A DNA stretch of 17,863 nt from CAZMRF01 sp964568735 (GCA_964568735.1 CAZMRF010000079.1:1-17863), one strand, 5' to 3'; shown: positions 7,708-16,003, counted from the stretch's first letter. Numbers and translations are program-made. Notes: generated by a model not told the origin, from the letters alone.

Positions 7708-10308
7708 ATGGATCCTACGCGGGAGTACCTGAGAACCCGCCTCTTCCTCAAGGTTGGCGACTACGCCGCGAAGCGGAGCGGGTTCGTCTTCGTGGTGACG
7801 GCGCTGCTCGTCTTCGGGGCGCTGGCGCTGGGCTCGTCGCTCCGCCTCGAGACGGACATCCTCGATCTGGTCCCGCGAGGCAATCCGAAGGTCGATGCCT
7901 TCCGCACCTCCCTCCAGGAGTTCGGTGGCATCGACTACCTGATGATCCTCCTGGAGGCTCCCGCGGGACGGACCGCGGACGACTACCAGGAGTTCGCCGA
8001 CGCTTTCGCGGAGCGGCTCGGCGCGCTCCCCGCCGTGCAGGCGGTCGAGTACCGCCTCGGGGCCCAGAACGCGCTGCTGGATCTCTTCAGGCGCCACGCG
8101 CTCCTGTTCGTTCCGCCTGAGGAGCTGCCGGCGCTCGAGACGCGCCTGAGCGACGGGGGGATACGCGAGGCCGTGGAGGAGGATCGGCGGATCCTCACCT
8201 CCCCGTCGTCGGCCTTCCTCAAGGGGCTGGTTCAGGGCGACCCGCTCGGGATCGGCCGCTTCGTCCTCGGCCGGCTGCTCGTCGGCCGCCAGGGTCTGAA
8301 GCTCAACGCCGTCGACGGCTACTACATGTCGGCCGACAGCTCCGCGCTCCTGCTTCTCGTCAAGCCGACGCAGCCGGCCCAGGATCTCGCCTTCACGGCC
8401 ACGCTGATGGGCCAGGTGCGCCGAGCGGAGTCCGCGGCGCACGAGGCCCTCGAGAAGGACGGCGTCGACACCGCCGGGATGACGGTCTCGTACGGCGGCT
8501 CCTACGTGGTCGCGCTCGAGGACTCCGAGCTGATCAAGGCCGACCTGCGCAACACCGCCATCTTCTCGTTCATCGGTGTGACCGCGCTCTACATCATCGG
8601 CTACCGCCGGATCGGACCGATCATGTACAGCGTGATCCCGCTCCTGGTGGCGCAGGCCCTCACCTTCGCCCTGGCAGCGCTGGTCCTCGGCCGTCTGAAC
8701 TCGGCCTCTTCGGGCTTCGTGGCGATGCTCATGGGCCTCGGCACCGATTTCACCATCGTCATGTACGCGCGCTACGTCGAGGAGCGCCGGGCGGGACTCG
8801 ACGTGGAGATGGCGCTGCACCGGATGATGGGCGAGGCGGCGCTCGGGGTCTTCACGGGCTGCGTCACCTCGGCGGCCACCTTCTACGCGATGTGCACGAC
8901 GGAGTTCCTGGGGCTCAAGGAGCTCGGCCTGCTGATCGGATCCGGAATGATCTTCTGCATGATCTCGATCCTCGTCCTCCTGCCCGCCATGATTCACTGG
9001 CACGAGGGGAGGCGGCCCGGGAGAAGGCCCGGCTCCAGCCTTCACCTCCAGTCCTTCGGGGCCGAGCACCTGACCCCCCTGGCCACCAGGCACCCTGTGA
9101 TTACGCTCGCCATCACGGGCCTGCTGCTCACCTTCCTCGGATACCGTGCGTGGCACGTTCCCTTCTCGGACAGCGTGGAGGATCTCCGCTCTCCCTCCAA
9201 CAAGGGGGTCACCGTCATCCAGAGAGTCGGGGAGAAGTTCGGCGGGAGCCTCGGCGTGATGATGGCGATCGTCGAGGCGCCGACCATTCAGTCGGCGCTC
9301 GACAAGATGAAGGCGATCACGACGCGCGCCGAGCCTTGGAGCGCGGATGGAACGCTCAAGGGGACGGACTCTCTCATCACCTACCTGCCGCCGGCCTCAG
9401 ATCAGGATCTCATCATCGAAGCCCTCCGCAGGGGGGCGCGGGAGCCCGAGGGCCCCTTCGCCATCGCGCGGATCGAGGCCACCCTTCGCAGGGAGCTGGA
9501 CCGGCAGGGGTTCCGCGCCGAGGCCTTCGACGGCTACCTGCCCGAGCTTCGCTCGATGCTCGAGGTGCAGGCGCCGGTGGGAGTCCGCCAGCTCGAGGGC
9601 GAGGAGCTGGCATCGCTCCTGGGACGGTACATCCGTGAGAAGGACGGCGGCTATCGCGCCGCGGTCTACTTCTACGTGGATCGGGACAGGTGGCGGCGAT
9701 CACCGCCGCCGGGCTTCGCCGACGCGGTCTCGGCCGGGGACCCCTCCATCGTCGTCACCGGGACCAACGTCGTGAGCGAGGAGCTCAGGACGATCTTCAA
9801 GCGGGACGCCGTCAAGGCCGTCGTGATCGGATGCGTCATCGTCGCGGCCCTCCTCCTGTTCGATCTGAGGAAGCTCAAGTACGCGCTCCTGATCAACGCC
9901 CAGGTGATCTTCGGCGTGATCATGATGTTCGGCCTGATGGGGGTGATGGGGCTCGGGCTGAACTTCGTCAACTCCTTCACCGCCATCATGGTGCTCGGGT
10001 TCGGAGTGGACTACGGGATCCACATGGTCCACCGGCTGCGAGCGACCCCCGGGCGGATCGATCAGGGCGTCCTCGAGACCGGCAAGGCGATCACCATCGC
10101 GGCCCTGACCAACGGGGCCGGATTCGGCGCGCTCACCCTGTCGAGCTTTCCGGCCATGAAGAGCGTGGGGATCGTCGCAATCCTCGGCTCCCTCATGTGC
10201 CTCCTGACCGCCCTGGCCTTCATTCCGGCCGTCATGGCCCTCATGCATCCCGATCCCGACGATGACACGTCCGCGGCGGCGGGAGCTCCGGCGGAGCGAG
10301 CGGCGTGA
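7708..10308 (+). CDS. MMPL/RND-superfamily exporter
   Basis: This is an inner-membrane exporter of 866 residues with the two-fold MMPL/RND layout. Transmembrane segment 1 is at about 26-44, then a large periplasmic domain to about 280 and five membrane segments. A seventh segment (HPVITLAITGLLLTFLGYRAW region) leads to a second periplasmic domain of about 200 residues and five last segments. The paired acidic membrane motifs are GLGTDFTIVMYAR with D347 and GFGVDYGIHMVHR with D768, the proton-relay positions of MMPL proteins. Relatives move lipids, hopanoids or hydrophobic molecules using the proton gradient; the substrate here is unknown. It resembles hopanoid-associated HpnN only in general layout and no hopanoid genes are nearby. 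The stop codon overlaps the uppP start, so the two are probably translationally coupled. Confidence 0.9.
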   Translation: MDPTREYLRTRLFLKVGDYAAKRSGFVFVVTALLVFGALALGSSLRLETDILDLVPRGNPKVDAFRTSLQEFGGIDYLMILLEAPAGRTADDYQEFADAFAERLGALPAVQAVEYRLGAQNALLDLFRRHALLFVPPEELPALETRLSDGGIREAVEEDRRILTSPSSAFLKGLVQGDPLGIGRFVLGRLLVGRQGLKLNAVDGYYMSADSSALLLLVKPTQPAQDLAFTATLMGQVRRAESAAHEALEKDGVDTAGMTVSYGGSYVVALEDSELIKADLRNTAIFSFIGVTALYIIGYRRIGPIMYSVIPLLVAQALTFALAALVLGRLNSASSGFVAMLMGLGTDFTIVMYARYVEERRAGLDVEMALHRMMGEAALGVFTGCVTSAATFYAMCTTEFLGLKELGLLIGSGMIFCMISILVLLPAMIHWHEGRRPGRRPGSSLHLQSFGAEHLTPLATRHPVITLAITGLLLTFLGYRAWHVPFSDSVEDLRSPSNKGVTVIQRVGEKFGGSLGVMMAIVEAPTIQSALDKMKAITTRAEPWSADGTLKGTDSLITYLPPASDQDLIIEALRRGAREPEGPFAIARIEATLRRELDRQGFRAEAFDGYLPELRSMLEVQAPVGVRQLEGEELASLLGRYIREKDGGYRAAVYFYVDRDRWRRSPPPGFADAVSAGDPSIVVTGTNVVSEELRTIFKRDAVKAVVIGCVIVAALLLFDLRKLKYALLINAQVIFGVIMMFGLMGVMGLGLNFVNSFTAIMVLGFGVDYGIHMVHRLRATPGRIDQGVLETGKAITIAALTNGAGFGALTLSSFPAMKSVGIVAILGSLMCLLTALAFIPAVMALMHPDPDDDTSAAAGAPAERAA

Positions 10309-11111
10309 GCTGGCTCCTCGGCACCGCGATCATCCTCGGGATCGTGGAGGGGTTGACCGAGTTCATCCCGGTCTCCTCGACGGGGCATCTGATCGTCGCG
10401 GGGCACTTCCTGGGCTTCACCGGTGATCGCGCGGCCCCTTTCACGGTATTCATCCAGCTCGGCGCAATCCTCGCGGTGATCTGGGAGACACGGCGCCGGC
10501 TCGCCGGCCTCGCGGCCGGGCTGGGGCGCGGAGGGAAGGGACGGAAGATGGCCTTCAACCTCGCTCTGGGCTTCCTCCCGTCGGCCATCGTTGGCCTCCT
10601 CCTGCACGATCTGATCGAGCGGGAGCTCTTCTCGCCCGTCTGGGTGGCCTGGGGGCTCGTCATCGGAGGGATCGGCATCCTTGTGGTGGAGGGCACGGCC
10701 CGCCCCGGAGCGGCGGGGGATATCGAGGCTGTGCCCTGGAAGGCCGCGCTCGGAGTGGGTCTGGCGCAGTGCCTCAGCCTCTTCCCCGGTGTGTCGCGCT
10801 CCGCGTCCACGATCATGGGGGGCATGCTGGCAGGGCTTGACCGGAAGACGGCCACGGAGTTCTCGTTCCTGCTGGCCATCCCCACGCTCTGCGCGGCGGG
10901 GCTCTACGACCTCTACCATTGGCGCCACGTCCTCGGCCTCGAAGACATCCCGCTCTTCACGGCGGGATTCGTGGCGGCATTCGCCGCGGGGCTGGCCTCA
11001 GTGCGCTTCTTGATGAGATACGTCGCGACGCACGATTTCCGGCCCTTCGCCTGGTACCGGTTCGCGGCCGCCGCGGTTGTCTTCTGGCTCCTCGGCCGGG
11101 AGGGCAGCTAG
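10305..11111 (+). CDS. uppP: Undecaprenyl-diphosphate phosphatase UppP/BacA
   Basis: UppP is an integral membrane enzyme that removes a phosphate from undecaprenyl diphosphate, recycling the lipid carrier for peptidoglycan and other surface polymers; overexpression in other bacteria gives bacitracin resistance. The 268 residues match the family's usual length. Both signature segments are present: EGLTEFIPVSSTGHL at 15-29 (E15, E19, S25 and H28 at the catalytic positions) and PGVSRSAST with R165. Several hydrophobic segments follow. Translation starts at a GTG inside GTGA, overlapping the exporter stop by 4 nt, with GGAG about 8 nt upstream. The overlap places it in the exporter's operon and suggests coordinated synthesis of a lipid exporter with lipid-carrier recycling. 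Confidence 0.97.
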   Translation: MSWLLGTAIILGIVEGLTEFIPVSSTGHLIVAGHFLGFTGDRAAPFTVFIQLGAILAVIWETRRRLAGLAAGLGRGGKGRKMAFNLALGFLPSAIVGLLLHDLIERELFSPVWVAWGLVIGGIGILVVEGTARPGAAGDIEAVPWKAALGVGLAQCLSLFPGVSRSASTIMGGMLAGLDRKTATEFSFLLAIPTLCAAGLYDLYHWRHVLGLEDIPLFTAGFVAAFAAGLASVRFLMRYVATHDFRPFAWYRFAAAAVVFWLLGREGS

Positions 11112-11211
11112 GAGCCCCCCTTCGGACCACGGGCCGGGCAGGCCGGCCGGGGCTTGACGGGCCCGCCTCGCCGTTGGACGATCAGGTCCCGCTCGCCCGG
11201 CAAGCCCATCT

Positions 11212-11216
11212 GGAGG
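11212..11216 (+). promoter_or_regulatory. Ribosome binding site (GGAGG) that decides the lipoprotein start
   Basis: GGAGG lies 8 nt before the ATG at 11225. It favours that start over the in-frame ATG at 11276. The 11276 start would give a signal peptide with no positively charged residue before the lipobox. Confidence 0.65.
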
Positions 11217-11224
11217 TCGCGCTG

Positions 11225-12964
11225 ATGCACGATGGATGCGGCCGGAGCCCCTTGGCTCCGGCGGGATCGGCTCTCATGACCCTGCTGGCACTTCTTCTCG
11301 CCGGCTGCAGTGACGCCGGCGGCCCATCCCAGGCTCAGGCGCCGCCCGAGGTGCCCGTGATCGCCGGAGTGAAGACCGGGATCGAGGTGGACGACGTTCC
11401 CAAGCGGCTGGCCCGTTACGTGCCGACGCGCATCCAGGCGGACGTGGCCTCGCTCACGGAAACCGATCGCCGGGTCCTCGACAGCCTCATCGAGGCCAGC
11501 CGGCAGATGGGTGAGATCTTCCAGAGGCAGGCATGGGCCGCGAATCCCGATCTCCGCGCGCACCTGACGCGCGCGAGAGGAGCGCGCGCCCAGAAGCTCC
11601 TCGCCTATTTCGACCTCAACGTGGGCCCCTGGGACCGCATCGACGAGAGCCCTTTCATCGGAGATCTTCCGAGGCCGGAAGGCGCCGGCTATTACCCCCA
11701 GGACATGAGCCGGGAGGATCTCGATCGCTGGATCGCCGAGAGGCCCGGAGACGAGGAGGCCTTCAAGAGCCTCTTCACGATCATCAAGCGGGACGGTGGC
11801 GATTTGAAGGCCGTTCCCTACTCAGAGGCCTACAAGCCCTGGCTCGAGCGCGCGGCGGCGGTGCTGAGGAAGGCCGCGGCGTCAACGGACAACGCTTCCC
11901 TGAAGGCCTTCCTCGAGAAGCGGGCGGCCGCCTTCCTCTCCGACGACTACTACGATTCCGACGTGGCATGGATGGACCTGGACTCGATGATCGAGGTCAC
12001 GATCGGTCCCTACGAGACCTACGAAGACCGCCTCTTCGGGTACAAGGCGGCCTTCACCTCCTTCGTCACGATCCAGGACGCGGAAGCCTCCGCCAGGCTC
12101 GCCTTCTACAAGAACGAGCTGCCCGCCATGGAGAGGAACCTCCCCATCCCCGCGGAGCACAAGAACCTGGCCCGCGGAACGGAGTCGCCCATACGGGTCG
12201 TGGACGTCGTCTACACCGCGGGAGACACGCGCGCGGGCATCCAGACGATCGCCTACAACCTCCCCAACGACGAGCGCGTGCGCGAGGCCAAGGGGAGCAA
12301 GAAGGTCCTTCTCCGCAACGTCATGAACGCGAAGTTCCGGTCGATCCTCGAGCCCATCGGCAAGAAGGTCATCGCCGACGGCCAGCAGACCCACGTGACG
12401 GCGGAAGCGTTCTTCAACGAGACGCTCTTTCACGAGCTGAGCCACGGGCTCGGGCCCGGGAAGATCAGGGTGGGCGGGCGGGATACCGAGGTGCGACTCG
12501 AGCTCAAGGAGCACTACTCGGCGCTGGAGGAGGCCAAGGCCGACGTCATGGGTGCCTGGAACATCCTCTACATGATCGACAAGGGCCAGTTCCCGGCTTC
12601 TTTCAGAGAGGATCTCTTCGTCACCTTCCTGGCGGGCATGTTCCGCTCCGTGCGCTTCGGCATCGAGGAAGCTCACGGCCAGGGGGTGGCGCTCCAGTAC
12701 GGCTATCTGAAGGACAAAGGCGCCTTCGTGCACGACCCGGCCACGGGCCGCTTCTCGGTGGACGTCGCCAGATTCGAGGCGGGCCTGCGCGATCTCGTCC
12801 GGGAGATCTGCCTCGTCCAGGCCCGCGGCGACTACGAAGGGGCGGCACGGATGCTCGAGACCTGGGCCAAGGTGCCGCCGGAGCTGCAAGCCGCCCTGGA
12901 CGGCATCAAGGAAATCCCCGTGGACATCCGGCCGATCTACATCGCGGCCGGCGAGAGAGGCTGA
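11225..12964 (+). CDS. Putative M49-like zinc peptidase (dipeptidyl-peptidase III-related) lipoprotein
   Basis: This is a predicted lipid-anchored zinc hydrolase of 579 residues. The signal peptide ends in LLAG-C with the lipidated cysteine at residue 28, followed by SDAGG; the serine at +2 suggests outer-membrane sorting under the usual rule. The zinc motif is HELSH at 403-407 in FHELSHGLGPGKI, and a second motif, EEAKAD at 435-440, supplies the likely third ligand. This arrangement recalls M49 dipeptidyl peptidase III, whose eukaryotic members have a six-residue HELLGH and EECRAE. The five-residue HExxH seen here suits the bacterial M49-related branch. The body is rich in acidic and aromatic residues. 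MgtC starts 6 nt downstream. The true substrate is unknown, and the M49 assignment rests on these motifs only. Confidence 0.75.
   Translation: MHDGCGRSPLAPAGSALMTLLALLLAGCSDAGGPSQAQAPPEVPVIAGVKTGIEVDDVPKRLARYVPTRIQADVASLTETDRRVLDSLIEASRQMGEIFQRQAWAANPDLRAHLTRARGARAQKLLAYFDLNVGPWDRIDESPFIGDLPRPEGAGYYPQDMSREDLDRWIAERPGDEEAFKSLFTIIKRDGGDLKAVPYSEAYKPWLERAAAVLRKAAASTDNASLKAFLEKRAAAFLSDDYYDSDVAWMDLDSMIEVTIGPYETYEDRLFGYKAAFTSFVTIQDAEASARLAFYKNELPAMERNLPIPAEHKNLARGTESPIRVVDVVYTAGDTRAGIQTIAYNLPNDERVREAKGSKKVLLRNVMNAKFRSILEPIGKKVIADGQQTHVTAEAFFNETLFHELSHGLGPGKIRVGGRDTEVRLELKEHYSALEEAKADVMGAWNILYMIDKGQFPASFREDLFVTFLAGMFRSVRFGIEEAHGQGVALQYGYLKDKGAFVHDPATGRFSVDVARFEAGLRDLVREICLVQARGDYEGAARMLETWAKVPPELQAALDGIKEIPVDIRPIYIAAGERG
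11241..11262 (+). other. Perfect 9-bp stem-loop early in the lipoprotein reading frame
   Basis: GCCGGAGCC and GGCTCCGGC pair perfectly around a CCTT loop. The stem begins 16 nt after the first base of the ATG at 11225 and ends 13 nt before the alternative ATG at 11276. It is GC-rich and has no T-tract, so it is not a standard terminator. It could slow early translation, or could be the chance result of a GC-rich coding run. Confidence 0.4.
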
Positions 12965-12970
12965 GCCCGA

Positions 12971-13630
12971 GTGGACTGGACCATCATCGTCATGAAGCTG
13001 GGCGCGGCGCTGGCCGCAGGCAGCCTCGTGGGGCTGGAGCGCGAGATCTCCGGGAAGGCCGCGGGTCTGCGGACGAACATCCTCATCTGCGTGGGCGCCA
13101 CGACGATGGCGGCGCTCGGCGCGGCCCTCACGCAGAGCGTCGCCATCAACGGCCGCCTCGTGGCCGATCCCCAGCGCATCGGCGCGGGGATCATCACGGG
13201 GATCGGCTTTCTCGGGGCCGGCAGCATCATCCAGGCCCGCGGCTCGGTGAGGGGGCTGACCAGTGCGGCGACGATCTGGGTCCTGGCCAGCATCGGCCTG
13301 GCGATCGGATCGGGCTACTTCGGGCTCGCGGCGGCTACGACGCTCCTCACCGTCGGAACGCTCTTCCTCCTCGAAAAGGTGGAGCGCAGGCTTCCCCAGG
13401 GTGTCCTCTCGATGGAGTATCACCTGGAAGGGGAGCCGGACATGGCGCTCATCGAGGCCGTCGAGGATTGCGTCCGGCAGGGCGGAAGCGACGTCTTCGG
13501 GCTCCGGATCCAGCGCACGCCGTCGACCCTGACGCTGCACTTCGTGGCGCGGGCCCCCGCGCGCGTCCACCGGAAGCTGGTCGACGGGCTCCTGCGCCTG
13601 GACGGGATTCGCACTCTCAGGCAGGGTTGA
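12971..13630 (+). CDS. MgtC/SapB family membrane protein
   Basis: This inner-membrane protein of 219 residues has the MgtC/SapB fold: four or five hydrophobic segments in the first 140 residues with the family motifs GSLVGLEREISGKAAGLRT near 17-35, GAGIITGIGFLGAGSII near 74-90 and GLTSAATIW near 96-104. A soluble, ACT-like C-terminal domain of about 75 residues follows. Family members in pathogens help survival at low magnesium and modulate the F-type ATPase; most environmental members have no assigned role. The start is GTG with a GA-rich site (GAGAGAGG) about 10 nt upstream. The gene is 6 nt after the M49-like lipoprotein, so the two are almost surely cotranscribed. Confidence 0.92.
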   Translation: MDWTIIVMKLGAALAAGSLVGLEREISGKAAGLRTNILICVGATTMAALGAALTQSVAINGRLVADPQRIGAGIITGIGFLGAGSIIQARGSVRGLTSAATIWVLASIGLAIGSGYFGLAAATTLLTVGTLFLLEKVERRLPQGVLSMEYHLEGEPDMALIEAVEDCVRQGGSDVFGLRIQRTPSTLTLHFVARAPARVHRKLVDGLLRLDGIRTLRQG

Positions 13631-13655
13631 ATGAGAGACCACGGACCGTCCCACC

Positions 13656-14831
13656 ATGGCAGACAGCGCGACTGACACGGCGATCCGGCAGGCAACGGCG
13701 GGAGGAGAACAACTCTCACTGCCGGGTGTCGTCGACCGGAAGGACCGCACGAAGCTGCCGCGTGGACGGCCGGTGAGGGAGCGCCGTCAGGGACACCCGG
13801 CGCCCCCGCTCGAGATTGGAGGCCGGCGACTGGCGAGGATGTCGGACGAAGCGATCCTCGACCTGCGATTCTGCGACCTCAGCCTCCGATTCCAGGGATC
13901 GATGGTCGAGAGGTGCATCCAGCGACTCTACTCCGAGCTGGAGGCGAAGGAGATCCGGTTCAGGCCCCACTTCTGGATCTCCGACGAGTTCTTCACGGCC
14001 GACGGCGTCCCGGGGATCGCGATTCCCTTCTACCTCACGCATCCTCGCCTGATGCGCCTGGAAGGGGTCCAGATGCTCGAGGTCGAGGGGGGCACGCCGG
14101 ACTGGTGCATGCGGATCCTCCGCCACGAGACCGGGCATGCGCTCGACGTGGCCTACCGGATCCGGCGCAAGCGCCGGTGGAGCGCGGTCTTCGGCAGGTC
14201 CACTCTCCCGTACCCGCGCTACTACTCGCCGAAGCCGCGAAGCCGCCGTTTCGTCCTGCACCTGGACTGGTGGTACGCGCAGAGCCACCCCCTGGAGGAC
14301 TTCGCCGAGACCTTCGCAGTCTGGGTCAGGCCGAACTCCCAGTGGCGCGGCAGGTACGAGGGCTGGCCCGCCTTGCGCAAGCTCGAGTACGTGGACTCCC
14401 TGATGAAGGAGATCGCGGGGAGGGAGGCTCCGGTGACGAAGATAAAGCTGGTCGAGCCCGCCTCGGCGATGAGAAAGACCCTCCGGAGCCACTACGCGGC
14501 GAGGCGCAAGCACTACGGGCAAGATCTTCCTGACGTCTTCGACAGCGACTTGAGGCGCCTCTTCTCCGACGAACCCGATCACGTGCGTCATGAGTCGGCA
14601 GCTCGGTTCCTGTTCCGGAAGCGAAAGGCGATCCGGGAGCTGGTCTCCATGTGGACCGGCCAGCACGCCTATACTATCGACCTGGTGCTCAAGGAGATGA
14701 CGGCGCGCAGCCGGGCGCTCGACCTCAGGGTCGCGAGGCCGGAGACGGAGCTGTTGAGGGGGATCGTGCTCATCGTCACGGTCCAGGTGATGAAGTTCCT
14801 CCACAGCGGACACCACCAGGTCGCGCTGTGA
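13656..14831 (+). CDS. Putative zinc-binding metallopeptidase paired with an ATP-grasp ligase
   Basis: This is a predicted soluble zinc peptidase of up to 391 residues. The catalytic motif HETGH lies at 157-161 in ILRHETGHALDVAYR, and EDFAETFAVW at 214-223 supplies a likely third ligand (E214 or E218). Aromatic-rich blocks around them (RPHFWISDEFF, LDWWYAQSHP) are characteristic of a family annotated only as putative zinc-binding metallo-peptidase. There is no signal peptide, so it is probably cytoplasmic. The start is uncertain. The ATG at 13656 has a weak ribosome site and adds a basic, low-complexity tail of 61 residues, while the conserved part begins at M62 (13839). The stop codon overlaps the ATP-grasp start by 4 nt, pointing to a shared task, plausibly trimming a peptide that the ligase extends or makes. 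Confidence 0.8.
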   Translation: MADSATDTAIRQATAGGEQLSLPGVVDRKDRTKLPRGRPVRERRQGHPAPPLEIGGRRLARMSDEAILDLRFCDLSLRFQGSMVERCIQRLYSELEAKEIRFRPHFWISDEFFTADGVPGIAIPFYLTHPRLMRLEGVQMLEVEGGTPDWCMRILRHETGHALDVAYRIRRKRRWSAVFGRSTLPYPRYYSPKPRSRRFVLHLDWWYAQSHPLEDFAETFAVWVRPNSQWRGRYEGWPALRKLEYVDSLMKEIAGREAPVTKIKLVEPASAMRKTLRSHYAARRKHYGQDLPDVFDSDLRRLFSDEPDHVRHESAARFLFRKRKAIRELVSMWTGQHAYTIDLVLKEMTARSRALDLRVARPETELLRGIVLIVTVQVMKFLHSGHHQVAL

Positions 14832-15853
14832 AGCCCCTGCGGGTCCTGGCCCTCGTGCCCGAGGGCAACGTGCCTCCCGAGAAGATCGACGAGCTCACCG
14901 ACCGCGAGCTGATCGACGTCAAGATGGAGTTCGACGTCATTGGAACTCTCAAGGATCTGGGGCACGAGATCCTCACCCTCGACGTGACCGGGAATCTCTC
15001 GCTGATCCGGGAGAAGATCCTCGAGTGGAAGCCGCACATCGCCTTCAACATGATGGAGGACTTCCACGGCATCCCCGTCTACGACCAGCACCTGGTGAGT
15101 TTCCTCGAGCTCATGCAGACCCCCTACACCGGGTGCAACCCCCGCGGCCTCATGCTGGCCCGCGACAAGATCCTCTCGAAGAAGCTCCTGACGTTTCACC
15201 GGATCCGCGTCCCGCACTTCATGGTCTTCCCGAAGGGGAAGAAGGTCCGCAGGCCGAAGAGGCTGGAGTTCCCGATCCTCGTCAAGTCCACGACCGAGGA
15301 GTCATCCACCGGCATCTCGCAGGCCTCCGTCGTCAAGACCGACGAGCAGCTCGTGGAGCGCGTTCAGTTCGTCCACGAGAGCGTCGGGACGGATGCCCTG
15401 GCGGAGCAGTACATCGAGGGGCGCGAGCTCTACGTCTCGGTCATGGGCAACAACCGTCTCGAGACCTTCCCCGTCTGGGAGCTCATCTTCCAGAACCTGC
15501 CCGAGGGAGCCCACGCCATAGCGACCGAGCGCGTGAAGTCCAGCCTGGCGACGCGCCGGAAGTACGGCGTCGATTGCCGCGAGGCCCAGGACCTGCCCGC
15601 GGGTGCCCAGGAGAAGATCCGGGCTCTCTGCAAGAGGATGTACAGGATCCTCGGCATGAGCGGCTACGGCCGCATCGATCTGAGGCTGAGAGAGGACGGC
15701 GAGGTCTTCATCCTTGAGGCGAACCCGAACCCCGATCTCTCCGCGGACGAGGAGTTCGGCCTCTCCGCCGTCGCAGCCGGCTACTCCTACGAGGAGCTGA
15801 TCGATCGAATCCTCGGCCTGGGGCTCTCGTACAAGGCGGAGTGGAAGGGGTAG
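14828..15853 (+). CDS. ATP-grasp enzyme, D-alanine-D-alanine-ligase-like
   Basis: This is a predicted cytoplasmic ATP-dependent carboxylate-amine ligase of 341 residues. ATP-grasp enzymes activate a carboxylate as acyl phosphate and join it to an amine. The N-terminal part (KPLRVLALVPEGNVPPE) looks like a pre-ATP-grasp fold. The ATP-binding region includes PILVKSTTEESSTGIS and EQYIEGRELYVSVMGN. The magnesium-binding end GYGRIDLRL...FILEANPNPD has E297 and N299. The order matches Ddl ligases, but the N-terminus does not read as a housekeeping Ddl, and the location beside a metallopeptidase argues for a special substrate. Translation starts at GTG within GTGA, overlapping the peptidase stop. 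It is the last gene of the cluster. The reaction is inferred from family only; the amine and acid substrates are unknown. Confidence 0.85.
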   Translation: MKPLRVLALVPEGNVPPEKIDELTDRELIDVKMEFDVIGTLKDLGHEILTLDVTGNLSLIREKILEWKPHIAFNMMEDFHGIPVYDQHLVSFLELMQTPYTGCNPRGLMLARDKILSKKLLTFHRIRVPHFMVFPKGKKVRRPKRLEFPILVKSTTEESSTGISQASVVKTDEQLVERVQFVHESVGTDALAEQYIEGRELYVSVMGNNRLETFPVWELIFQNLPEGAHAIATERVKSSLATRRKYGVDCREAQDLPAGAQEKIRALCKRMYRILGMSGYGRIDLRLREDGEVFILEANPNPDLSADEEFGLSAVAAGYSYEELIDRILGLGLSYKAEWKG

Positions 15854-15869
15854 GGGGCTGCCTACCCCT
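15846..15869 (+). terminator. Stem-loop over the stop codon of the ATP-grasp gene, possible terminator
   Basis: AGGGGTAGG pairs perfectly with CCTACCCCT around a 6-nt loop, and the TAG stop (15851-15853) lies inside the left arm. The stem is at the end of the gene cluster, where a terminator is expected. No T-tract follows, so intrinsic termination is doubtful; it could instead protect the 3' end of the message. Confidence 0.4.
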
Positions 15870-15904
15870 GGATCCACCGCCGCCTGGACCGGCCCGGCGA
15901 TCGA

Positions 15905-15935
15905 GTGGTGGTGCCTCCGGTGACGGCACCTCCAC
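15905..15935. repeat. Inverted repeat, 11-bp arms
   Basis: GTGGTGGTGCC (15905-15915) faces GGCACCTCCAC (15925-15935) across 9 nt with one mismatch. A smaller hairpin, GCAGC-TCG-GCTGC, follows at about 15949-15961. These may act with the preceding stem-loop at the end of the operon transcript. Confidence 0.5.
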
Positions 15936-16003
15936 GCTCAGGCCGTGGGCAGCTCGGCTGCACATCCCCTCTCCTCGGCAGATGGGCCCACGAATCAGGA
16001 GAA

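Noticed and set aside
7708..10308. Naming the exporter HpnN (hopanoid transporter).
   Set aside because: Size and topology fit, but they fit many MMPL families, and no hopanoid biosynthesis genes lie in the window.
10919..11224. Upstream extension of the M49-like lipoprotein frame into uppP.
   Set aside because: It would remove the signal peptide and overlap uppP by nearly 200 bp. The GGAGG before 11225 and the lipobox at residue 28 fix the start.
14828..15853. Calling the ATP-grasp gene ddl.
   Set aside because: The C-terminal ATP-grasp motifs fit, but its N-terminus and its partner gene do not look like the housekeeping D-Ala-D-Ala ligase.
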